This document shows, piece after piece, positions 53,780 through 63,012 of a DNA stretch of 64,000 nucleotides. This DNA is from Ferrovibrio terrae_A (lineage in GTDB: Bacteria; Pseudomonadota; Alphaproteobacteria; Ferrovibrionales; Ferrovibrionaceae): NCBI RefSeq assembly GCF_943372915.1, contig NZ_CALSAN010000018.1:1-64000 (forward strand), written 5' to 3'. Positions within the stretch are counted from its first letter, which is position 1. The number at the start of each line of letters is the position of its first letter. The notes under the pieces were generated by a model, which was not told the DNA's origin, did no database searches, and worked only from the letters and a program-made list of their open reading frames with translations. The position numbers were made by a program, and so were the translations under genes.

Positions 53780-54078
53780 TGGATGCAGCGGCATCGAATG
53801 GCGTGCCGCTGCTCCGCAGCGTCACCATTCCCAACCAGCGGGGCCTGCATGCCCGTGCCGCGGCGAAGTTCGTGCAGGTGGTGGCGCGCTTTCCCCAGGC
53901 CAAGATCCAGGTTTCTAAGGACGGTCAGACCGTCAATGGCGAATCCATCATGGGCCTGATGATGCTGGCCGGAACCCAGGGCAGCAGCATCGATATCACC
54001 GCCTCCGGCGCCGAAGCTGCGGCTGCCCTCGAAGCCCTGATCGCCCTGGTGGAGGGCAAATTCGGGGAATCTGAATAG
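53779..54078 (+). CDS. ptsH: HPr phosphocarrier protein
   Basis: 99 residues, slightly long at the N-terminus. The His phosphorylated by EI is His24 (NQRGLHARAAAKFV). The regulatory Ser56 is in NGESIMGLMMLA, the target of HprK. Both sites are intact, so it can link energy state (via HprK) and PTS phosphate flow (via EI, not in this window). It overlaps the EIIA gene by one base and ends the operon. An AT-rich operator for ahcY follows. Confidence 0.94.
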   Translation: MDAAASNGVPLLRSVTIPNQRGLHARAAAKFVQVVARFPQAKIQVSKDGQTVNGESIMGLMMLAGTQGSSIDITASGAEAAAALEALIALVEGKFGESE

Positions 54079-54101
54079 CCAGACCTTAAAATCTATATAC
54101 C

Positions 54102-54125
54102 TATATAAAGATTTCTTTATATAAT
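54102..54125. promoter_or_regulatory. Palindromic operator and -10 of ahcY (SahR-like)
   Basis: TATATAAAGA (54102-54111) and TCTTTATATA (54114-54123) are perfect 10-base inverted arms with a two-base centre. A perfect TATAAT (54120-54125) overlaps the right arm, so binding would block the promoter. The arms resemble the operators (ATAAAGA-type half-sites) reported for SahR and related ArsR-family regulators that control the S-adenosylhomocysteine cycle in proteobacteria. The regulator gene is not in this window. ahcY starts 70 bases downstream. Confidence 0.65.
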
Positions 54126-54195
54126 GCTGGACAGGGTCGGCTGGGCCCTGCTATATCCGCGCCCAGTTTAAAACTCGCCACACTGGAGCTGCGAA

Positions 54196-55590
<1,395 letters not shown>

Positions 55591-55603
55591 GCGATCCATG
55601 AAT

Positions 55604-55672
55604 CGGGGCGAATCGCCCCGCATGAGCAAAGGCCGGGCCGGGAAACATCCTGGGCCGGCCTTTGTCGTTTTT
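55604..55672 (+). terminator. Tandem hairpins, intrinsic terminator after ahcY
   Basis: The first hairpin is CGGGGCG/CGCCCCG (55604-55610 and 55614-55620, three-base loop). The second has outer stem CAAAGGCCGG/CCGGCCTTTG (55627-55636 and 55655-55664) with further inner pairs, and is followed by TCGTTTTT to 55672. The second is a strong intrinsic terminator. Confidence 0.8.
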
Positions 55673-55755
55673 AACGCCTTGTTTTGCACGGCTCGGCTGG
55701 CCGATAGTGGCGCCATGTCTGGGGCCAGAACACCTGAAATACCGGAGACCGCCGC

Positions 55756-57840
55756 GTGAGCGAGTTGCTGTGGCTGACGGCACTGGCCGGCACTGCTGCG
55801 GCTGGCCTGGCCGGCTGGCAGGCTCTACGCCTGCGCGACATGGCCGAACAGCTACGCCGCGCTGAAGCCGAGATGGCCGCAACCGCCATTGCCCGCGACG
55901 GCGAGCGCAAGGCATCGACCGCCCTGCAGCAACGCCTCGACACCCTGACGGCCGAAACCGACCGCCTGCGCCAGGCCGAAGCCCAGGCCAGCACCCTGCT
56001 GGATGCCGCCCCTTTCCCGATCTGGCGCCGTGACGGTGAAGGCCGGCTGATCTGGGTCAACGCACGCTATGCACTCATGGCAGAAACCACGGCACAGGAT
56101 GCGGTCGAGCGCGGTCTGGAACTGGCCTCGGCCCATGATCTGGACCAGCCCCGCGATCTGGCGCTGGCGGCCCGGGCCGCCGCCACCCTGAAATCGCAGG
56201 AACGCCGCTTTGTTGCTGAGGGTGACCGCCGGAATTACCGCATCTTCGAACTGCCGGTCGGCGAAGGCACCCTTGGCTTCGGTCAAGACATCACGCCCGA
56301 AGCCGATGCCCGCGGCCAGTTGCGCCGCCATATGGAAGCCCATATGGAGGTGCTGCGCACCATCTCGACTGCAACCGCCATCTATGGTCCAGACAAGAAG
56401 CTTCTGATCTGGAACCGTGCCTATGCGCGACTGTGGCAGCTTGACGAAACCTGGCTGGAAACCCGTCCGGCCTTTGGTGAGGTCTTGGAACAGCTGCGCG
56501 CCGAGCGCCGCCTGCCCGAACAGATCGACTGGCAGACCTATAAGCGCAGCCAGCTCTCGCTGTTCACCACCGTCATCGAGAGATCGGAAGAACTGATTCA
56601 CCTGCCCGATGGCTCGACACTTCGACTGGTCATCAGCGCCTATCCATCCGGCGGCCTGCTGTTCGCCTATGACGACGTAACGCGGCAGCTGACCCTGGAA
56701 CGCGCCACCAACACCATGATCGCCGTGCAGCGCGCTACGCTGGACAACCTTTACGAAGCCGTTGTCGTCTATGGCTCGGACGGGCGCCTGTCGCTCTACA
56801 ACCGCGCCTTTTCGCAGCTCTGGCAAATCGATGCCGACATGCTGAACCGCCAACCGCATATCACTGAAGTGATGGAAGCAGCACGCCCCCTGATGCAGCG
56901 TGGCCCGGATTGGGTGCAGCTGCGCGAACGCCTGATCGACAGCTTCGCCAGCCGCAAGGGTACACGCGGCCGCCTAGAGCGCGGCGATGGCACAGTGATC
57001 GACTATGTCTCGGTGCCGCTGCCCGATGGCGCCGTGCTCTATACCTATCTGGACGTCAGCGCCAACATTCGTATCGAACGTGCACTGCGCGAACGCAATG
57101 AAGCGCTGGAACGGACCGATCGCATGAATGCTGCCTTCATCAGCAACATTACGCATGATCTGCGTTCGCCGCTTGGCACGCTGATCAGCATGACGGAAGT
57201 GCTGTCTCAGGGCATTCTCGGCCCGATGAATGCGCGGCAGGAAGAATACTGCGCCGACATCATGACCACCTCGCGCGACCTGTTGCGCCTGCTTGATGAC
57301 ATTATCGCCATCGCCACCATCGAGGTCGGTCAGATGGCCCTGGAGCCCGCCGAACTTTCGCTCGATACCCTGTGGCGCGAGGATGCGACGCTGTGGCGTG
57401 AACTGGCCGACCGCCGTGCCATCGTGCTCGACCTGCCCGCGCGCAACGGCAGTGGGGCGATTATCGGTGACGGCCAGCGCCTGCGGCAGGCACTCGACAG
57501 TGTGATGGCCGTGGCACTGGATGGCACGCCGCAGGGTGGCCGTGTGGCCTTGCAGCTTTCGGCCGACGATGAATCCCACCTCGGCCTGCGGGTCGAATGT
57601 CACAGCGGCGGCCTGAGCCCGGTGCAACCGCGCCAGCTGTTTGCCGACCTGGTCGATGCACCGGACCAGCGCCGGGTGAATGCCGACCTGTCGCTGGTGG
57701 TGGCGCGCGGCCTGTTCGACCTGCATGGCGCCCAGCTGAAGCTGGATGGCAATGACGGTGCCCAGGCGGTGGAAATCCTGCTGCCGCGCTATCCCCTGCC
57801 AGAACCCGGCCCGATTGCGGCTCTGCTGAGCCGCCAGTAG
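55756..57840 (+). CDS. DivL-like PAS histidine kinase with degenerate ATP-binding domain
   Basis: 694 residues. There is an N-terminal hydrophobic segment, a coiled coil (about 25-80) and three PAS-like domains (about 80-185, 200-310, 325-440). A dimerisation domain with His467 (FISNITHDLRSPLG) follows. After it the expected N box, DxGxG and GxGxG motifs are absent; the corresponding region reads RLRQALDSVMAVALDGTPQGG and VECHSGGLSP. Autophosphorylation by the usual route is therefore unlikely. The order ahcY-kinase-tsaE resembles the DivL neighbourhood of other alphaproteobacteria. Caulobacter DivL replaces the His with Tyr. The start is GTG. Confidence 0.8.
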   Translation: MSELLWLTALAGTAAAGLAGWQALRLRDMAEQLRRAEAEMAATAIARDGERKASTALQQRLDTLTAETDRLRQAEAQASTLLDAAPFPIWRRDGEGRLIWVNARYALMAETTAQDAVERGLELASAHDLDQPRDLALAARAAATLKSQERRFVAEGDRRNYRIFELPVGEGTLGFGQDITPEADARGQLRRHMEAHMEVLRTISTATAIYGPDKKLLIWNRAYARLWQLDETWLETRPAFGEVLEQLRAERRLPEQIDWQTYKRSQLSLFTTVIERSEELIHLPDGSTLRLVISAYPSGGLLFAYDDVTRQLTLERATNTMIAVQRATLDNLYEAVVVYGSDGRLSLYNRAFSQLWQIDADMLNRQPHITEVMEAARPLMQRGPDWVQLRERLIDSFASRKGTRGRLERGDGTVIDYVSVPLPDGAVLYTYLDVSANIRIERALRERNEALERTDRMNAAFISNITHDLRSPLGTLISMTEVLSQGILGPMNARQEEYCADIMTTSRDLLRLLDDIIAIATIEVGQMALEPAELSLDTLWREDATLWRELADRRAIVLDLPARNGSGAIIGDGQRLRQALDSVMAVALDGTPQGGRVALQLSADDESHLGLRVECHSGGLSPVQPRQLFADLVDAPDQRRVNADLSLVVARGLFDLHGAQLKLDGNDGAQAVEILLPRYPLPEPGPIAALLSRQ

Positions 57841-57851
57841 ACTCGACAGCC

Positions 57852-58349
57852 ATGCCGATGATTCGCCGCTATCAGTTGCCCGACGAAGCGGCCACGGTCG
57901 CTTTGGCAGTGCTGCTGGCCGACCGGCTGCAGCCCGGCGATGCCCTGCTGCTGGATGGCCCGCTGGGTGCAGGCAAGACCTGCTTTGCCCGCGGCCTGAT
58001 CCGGCATCTGAGCCGCGAAGAAAGCACCGAAGTGCCAAGCCCGAGCTTCAACCTGGTGCTGACCTATGACACACCCAGGGCCACGCTCTGGCATTTCGAT
58101 CTCTATCGCGTGAATGATCCGCGCGAACTGGATGAGCTCGGCCTCGACGACGCCCTGCGCGAGGGGATCACCCTGATCGAATGGCCTGACCGGCTTGGCA
58201 GCCATGCCCCGGCCACGGCCCTTACCGTGACGCTCTCGCTTACCCGTGATGCTGCCGGACCCCGCCAGGCAGAATTGCGCGGCGATACCACATGGGCCGC
58301 GCGCCTATCCGACCTTCCTGTTGCTTTCAGCTATGGCGCCGATGTCTGA
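57852..58349 (+). CDS. tsaE: tRNA threonylcarbamoyladenosine biosynthesis ATPase TsaE
   Basis: 165-residue P-loop protein needed with TsaB and TsaD for the t6A modification of ANN-decoding tRNAs. Walker A is LLLDGPLGAGKTCFARGLIRHL. VPSPSFNLVLTYD and LWHFDLYRV with ELDELGLDDAL are the family core. It starts 11 bases after the DivL-like gene, and its last eight bases overlap the next gene, so all belong to one dense operon. Confidence 0.93.
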   Translation: MPMIRRYQLPDEAATVALAVLLADRLQPGDALLLDGPLGAGKTCFARGLIRHLSREESTEVPSPSFNLVLTYDTPRATLWHFDLYRVNDPRELDELGLDDALREGITLIEWPDRLGSHAPATALTVTLSLTRDAAGPRQAELRGDTTWAARLSDLPVAFSYGADV

Positions 58350-59349
58350 CCGTCTTGCACTTTCCAGGGAATTCCTTCAGCGCGCGGGCTGGGGAGATGC
58401 TGTACGCTCCAATCTCGCTGGCGATGCCTCTTTCCGCAAATACGAGCGGCTGAACCGCAAAGGTGAGCCGGCGGTATTGATGGACGCCCCACCGCCGCAG
58501 GAAGATATCCGCCCCTTCCTGCGCATCGCCCGGCACCTGCAAGGGCTGGGCTACAGCGCGCCTCGCGTGCTGGCCGAGGATGTCGAGCATGGCTTTCTGC
58601 TGCTGGAAGATCTCGGTGACGATCTCTATGCCCGCCTGCTCAAGCAGGGCAGCGACGAAGCGATGCTATATGAAGCCACCATCGACTTCCTGCTGGACCT
58701 GCATCGCCACCCCGCTCCGGCCGATCTCGCGCTCTATGACGAAGCGCGGCTGGCCGCAGAAGCCGAACTGTTCATCGACTGGTACCTGCCGGCCCTGACC
58801 AGCCGCGACACGCCGCCCGCCTTGCGCCAGGCCTTCCGCTTCTTCTGGAACATCCTGGCCCCGGAAGTGGCGATGGATGCAACGCCGCAAAGCCGCGTGC
58901 TGGTGTTGCGCGACTTCCATGCCGAGAATCTGATCTGGCTGCCGCAGCGCAAGGGCACAGCAAAGCTCGGCCTGCTCGATTTCCAGGATGCGGTTGCCGG
59001 CCATCCGGCCTATGACCTTGTCTCCTTGCTGGAAGATGCCCGTCGTGACGTGCCGCCCGAGCTGGCCGAGGCTATGCTGCAGCGCTACATCGCCGGCAGC
59101 GGCGCGGATGACGCCAGCTTCCGCCGCGCCTATGCCATTCTCGGCGCTCAGCGCAACATCCGCATCCTCGGCGTCTTCACCCGGCTGTGGAAACGTGACG
59201 GCAAGCCGCAGTATCAGGCCTTCATGCCGCGCATGTGGAGCCTGGTCGAGCGCGACCTAGCCCATCCGGCACTGGCCGATCTGCGTCACTGGCTTGATGC
59301 CATGGTATCGCCGGAGCAGCGCCAAGCACCGCTGCCGGGCCTGACATGA
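58342..59349 (+). CDS. amgK: Amino-sugar kinase AmgK-like phosphotransferase
   Basis: 335-residue aminoglycoside-phosphotransferase-fold kinase. The catalytic loop is VLRDFHAENLIW, and the metal-binding segment is LGLLDFQDAVAGHPAYDLVSLLEDARRDV. In Pseudomonas and alphaproteobacteria AmgK phosphorylates MurNAc or GlcNAc at C1 in peptidoglycan recycling and is paired with MurU, as here. I chose the ATG at 58342; an ATG nine bases upstream is equally possible. It overlaps tsaE by eight bases and the murU-like gene by four. Confidence 0.88.
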   Translation: MSDRLALSREFLQRAGWGDAVRSNLAGDASFRKYERLNRKGEPAVLMDAPPPQEDIRPFLRIARHLQGLGYSAPRVLAEDVEHGFLLLEDLGDDLYARLLKQGSDEAMLYEATIDFLLDLHRHPAPADLALYDEARLAAEAELFIDWYLPALTSRDTPPALRQAFRFFWNILAPEVAMDATPQSRVLVLRDFHAENLIWLPQRKGTAKLGLLDFQDAVAGHPAYDLVSLLEDARRDVPPELAEAMLQRYIAGSGADDASFRRAYAILGAQRNIRILGVFTRLWKRDGKPQYQAFMPRMWSLVERDLAHPALADLRHWLDAMVSPEQRQAPLPGLT

Positions 59350-60071
59350 GCACAGTTCCGCATATCGCCATGGTGCTGGCCGCCGGGCTCGGCACGCGCC
59401 TGCGCCCACTTACCGACCACACCCCCAAGCCACTGATCCCGATAGCCGGGCGCACCTTGCTGGATCGCTGTCTCGACCGCCTGGCCGAAGCCGGGGTGCG
59501 ACGCGCCGTGGTCAATGTCCACTGGCTTGGCGACCAGATCCGCGCGCATCTGAAAGCCCGTCGTGATATCGAGATCGTGATCTCCGATGAAAGCGACCTG
59601 CTGCTGGAGACCGGCGGCGGCATCGTCAGAGCCCTGCCCTTGCTCGGCACCGCACCCTTTTTTTCGGTCAATGCCGACCTAATCTGGCGCGACGACGGCG
59701 GCGACACCGCGCTGCGACGCCTGGCGGCAACTTTTGATCCTGCCGCCATGGATGGCCTGCTGCTGCTGCAACCGCGCGCGCGGGCCACCGGCCATGGCGG
59801 ACCGGGCGACTTCTCACTCGGCACCGATGGCCGCCTGGCGCGGCGCGGCAGCAATGCCACGGCACCGTATGTCTATACCGGCGTGCAGATTGTATCACCG
59901 GCACTCTTCCGCGACGCACCCGGCGGGGCCTTTTCGCTGAATATCCTCTATGACCGCGCCATCGCTGCAGGCCGTCTCCACGGCCTGGTCCACTATGGAC
60001 AATGGATGGATGTCGGGACACATGAAGGCCTGAACCATGCCGAGGCGATGCTGCATGGCGACGCCTGCTAG
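59346..60071 (+). CDS. murU: Nucleotidyltransferase MurU-like
   Basis: 241 residues. The N-terminal nucleotide-binding motif is MVLAAGLGTRLRPLTDHTPKPLIPIAGRTL. VVNVHWLGDQI and SVNADLIWRDDGG carry the metal-binding Asp. It probably joins MurNAc-1-phosphate to UDP after AmgK, recycling wall sugars and bypassing the fosfomycin-sensitive step. It overlaps amgK by four bases and the addB gene by 17. Confidence 0.9.
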   Translation: MSTVPHIAMVLAAGLGTRLRPLTDHTPKPLIPIAGRTLLDRCLDRLAEAGVRRAVVNVHWLGDQIRAHLKARRDIEIVISDESDLLLETGGGIVRALPLLGTAPFFSVNADLIWRDDGGDTALRRLAATFDPAAMDGLLLLQPRARATGHGGPGDFSLGTDGRLARRGSNATAPYVYTGVQIVSPALFRDAPGGAFSLNILYDRAIAAGRLHGLVHYGQWMDVGTHEGLNHAEAMLHGDAC

Positions 60072-63012
60072 CCCGACCGTCTATACCATCGCGCCGGGCA
60101 GGCCGTTCCTTGACCTGCTGGCGCAGGGAATCCTGCAGCAGCATGGTACCGATCCGCTGCAGTTATCGCACGTCACGGTGCTGTTGCCGACGCGGCGCGC
60201 CTGTCGCGCTCTGACTGAGGCCTTCCTGCGCCAGGGCAATGGCAAGGCCCTGCTGCTGCCGACCATCCGCCCGCTCGGCGATGTGGACGAGGACGAACTG
60301 GATCTGCGCGGTATCGGTGAAGGCGGCGATCATGCCCTGCCGTTTGGCACGCTGGAGCGCAGCCTGCTGCTGGCGCGTCTGGTGATGGCCTCGCCGCTCG
60401 CTGGCGGAGACAGCGCCAATGCATTGCGGCTGGCGCGCGAACTCGGCCATCTGCTGGATACCGCGGCCACCGAGGAAGTCGGCCTCGACCGCCTGCCCGA
60501 CCTGGTACCGGCGGAACTCGCCGGCCACTGGCAGCAGACGTTGGATTTCCTGCAGGTCATCCGCGAAAACTGGCCGGCAATCAAGGTCGAACAGGGGCGC
60601 AGCGACAGCGCCGAACAGCGCCAGCGCGCCACCCAACGCTGGATCGACCACTGGCAGTCCTCACCGCCCCACGATCCTGTCATCGCTGCTGGCTCCACCG
60701 GCACTATTCCTGCCACTGCGCGATTGCTGAAGCTGATCTCACGCCTGCCGCAAGGCAGCGTGGTGTTGCCCGGCCTTGATCGCCTGTTGGACGATGCGGC
60801 CTGGGCGGCAACCCATGACGAGCCGACTCATCCCCAGCATGCGATGGCCAAACTTCTCGATACGCTTGGTATCCTGCGTGCCGAGGTTCTGGACTGGCCG
60901 GGAGATGGCACAAAAACCGCGCGCAGTCGATTGCTGGCAGCCGCCCTGCTGCCGCCGGGCGAGACGCATCGCTGGCGTGAACTGCGCGGCGATATAGTGG
61001 CCGCCGATGCGCTGACCGGCCTGCAGCGGATCGATGCACCGGGCCCACGCGAGGAAGCACTGGCCATCGCGCTGGCAATGCGCGAGACACTGGAAACACC
61101 GGGCCGCACGGCGGCCCTGATCACGCCAGACCGCATGCTGGCGCGCCGCGTTGCGGCGGAACTGGCGCGCTATGATATCATAGTCGATGACTCTGCCGGC
61201 CAGCCGCTGCTCCAGACAGCACCAGCCGTCTTCCTGCGCCTGCTGGCGACAGCGGTGGCAGAAAACTTCACGCCAGTTGCCTTGCTGGCGTTGCTGAAAC
61301 ACCCCTTCTGCCGGCTCGGCATGGACCGGGAAGACCTGCTGCGCTGGACCCGTCGCCTCGAACGCAAGCTGTTGCGCAAGAGCCGGCCACTGGCAGGTCT
61401 GCAGGCACTGGCCGCCGACCTGGGCGATGACCTCGAGCTTTTGACCCCATTGGCGCGACTTGCCGCCATTGCGCAGCCCCTGATCGACGATCACCGAGCC
61501 ACCGATCTGAAAACCCTGCTGCAGGTGCAGGTGATCGCCGCCGAGGCGCTGACAGTGGCGCCCGAACAGCCTTCGCCGCTGTGGCAGCATGATGCTGGCG
61601 AGGCCCTGCATGCTCTGGTGGTCGATCTCTTGGCTGCGGCCGATCAGTTCGGCCCTGTGACGCCGGCCGAATGGCCGCGGTTGCTGGATGCCCTGCTGGA
61701 AGGCCAGGTGGTACGGCCGCGCCGACCGCTGCATCCACGACTTTCCATCTGGGGCCTGCTGGAAGCCCGCCTGCAACAGGCCGACCGCATCATTCTTGGC
61801 GGTCTCAACGAAGGCACCTGGCCACCGCAGGCCAAGGAGGACCCCTGGCTCAGCCGGCCGATGCGCCAGGCACTCGGCCTGAGCGCACCGGAATTCCGCC
61901 TCGGCCAGACCGCGCATGATTTCGTGCAGGCCGCCAGCGGCAGTGATGTGATCCTCAGCCGTGCGGCCAAGGTGGATGGCACCCCCACCGTGCCCGCCCG
62001 CTGGCTGCTGCGGCTGGAAGCCTTGCTGGAAAACGATGCATGCTGGCAGGCTACAGCGTCGCCGCAGTATCTCACCTGGGCTGAACAGCTGGATACACCG
62101 GCGCAGAGTCTGCGCGTCGATCCGCCGAAACCCACGCCACCGGTGGCCGCACGTCCGCGCCAGCTCTATGTCACGGCGATTGAGACCTGGATCCGCGATC
62201 CTTACGCGCTCTATGCCCGGCGCATTCTCAACCTGCGATCTCTCGATCCACCAGAGCAGCCACCGGATGCCCGTCTGCGCGGTGAGGTAATCCATACGGT
62301 GCTGGAGAAGTTCCAGCAGCGACATCGCGACTCCCTGCCGGACAATACGGCCGCAATGGCGGAACTGCTTGACCTCGGCCGCAGTGAATTCGGCAGCTGG
62401 CTGCAGCGGCCGGATATCGCCACCCTGTGGTGGCCTCGCTTTGAGCGTGCCATGCGTTGGTTCCTGTCCTACGAACGCATGCGACGCGTTGAAGGATTCT
62501 GTCCGGTTCTTTTGGAACAGGAAGGCATGTTGGAGTTTGCCGCACCCGCCGGCGCCTTCATACTGAAAGCCAAGGCCGATCGCATCGACAGGCACCAGGT
62601 CGATGGCGACCTGGCTATTCTGGATTACAAGACCGGCCAACCGCCGACCGCAAAACAGGTCAACAGTGGCTTGGCACCGCAGCTGGCGCTGGAGGCCGCC
62701 ATCGCGCGTGCCGGCGGTTTCAAGGATGTTTCGGCAGCCGAGATTGCCGAACTGGTTTATATCCGTCTAGGCGGCGGCAATGAGCCCGGCGAAGCACACC
62801 GCATCGAGAGCACCAGTCGCACGCCGATCCCGCCGGCCGATGAGCTGGCCCGCGAGGCCTTGGCCCGCCTAAGCGGCTGGGTCGCGCGCTACGATGACGA
62901 AAAAACACCCTATCTGTCGCGCCCGCGACCGCAATTCGTCAATTACCCCGGCGACTACGATCATCTTGCCCGTGTCGCCGAACGTGCCGAAGGCAGCGGG
63001 GAGGACACATGA
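60055..63012 (+). CDS. addB: Double-strand break repair protein AddB
   Basis: 985 residues. It pairs with AddA to resect double-strand breaks before RecA loading. The N-terminal part is helicase-like but has no Walker A (VTVLLPTRRACRAL), which is normal for the alphaproteobacterial subunit. The C-terminal nuclease domain has HTVLEKFQQRH and the catalytic LDYKTGQPP with an upstream Asp (KADRIDRH) and downstream Gln-Leu (PQLALEA). I chose the ATG at 60055, which overlaps the murU end. It overlaps addA by four bases. Confidence 0.94.
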   Translation: MATPASPTVYTIAPGRPFLDLLAQGILQQHGTDPLQLSHVTVLLPTRRACRALTEAFLRQGNGKALLLPTIRPLGDVDEDELDLRGIGEGGDHALPFGTLERSLLLARLVMASPLAGGDSANALRLARELGHLLDTAATEEVGLDRLPDLVPAELAGHWQQTLDFLQVIRENWPAIKVEQGRSDSAEQRQRATQRWIDHWQSSPPHDPVIAAGSTGTIPATARLLKLISRLPQGSVVLPGLDRLLDDAAWAATHDEPTHPQHAMAKLLDTLGILRAEVLDWPGDGTKTARSRLLAAALLPPGETHRWRELRGDIVAADALTGLQRIDAPGPREEALAIALAMRETLETPGRTAALITPDRMLARRVAAELARYDIIVDDSAGQPLLQTAPAVFLRLLATAVAENFTPVALLALLKHPFCRLGMDREDLLRWTRRLERKLLRKSRPLAGLQALAADLGDDLELLTPLARLAAIAQPLIDDHRATDLKTLLQVQVIAAEALTVAPEQPSPLWQHDAGEALHALVVDLLAAADQFGPVTPAEWPRLLDALLEGQVVRPRRPLHPRLSIWGLLEARLQQADRIILGGLNEGTWPPQAKEDPWLSRPMRQALGLSAPEFRLGQTAHDFVQAASGSDVILSRAAKVDGTPTVPARWLLRLEALLENDACWQATASPQYLTWAEQLDTPAQSLRVDPPKPTPPVAARPRQLYVTAIETWIRDPYALYARRILNLRSLDPPEQPPDARLRGEVIHTVLEKFQQRHRDSLPDNTAAMAELLDLGRSEFGSWLQRPDIATLWWPRFERAMRWFLSYERMRRVEGFCPVLLEQEGMLEFAAPAGAFILKAKADRIDRHQVDGDLAILDYKTGQPPTAKQVNSGLAPQLALEAAIARAGGFKDVSAAEIAELVYIRLGGGNEPGEAHRIESTSRTPIPPADELAREALARLSGWVARYDDEKTPYLSRPRPQFVNYPGDYDHLARVAERAEGSGEDT

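Noticed and set aside
54079..54195. Possible SAH riboswitch in the ahcY leader
   Set aside because: The 117-base leader is dominated by the AT palindrome and lacks the GC-rich stems and conserved core expected of SAH riboswitches. An operator explains it better.
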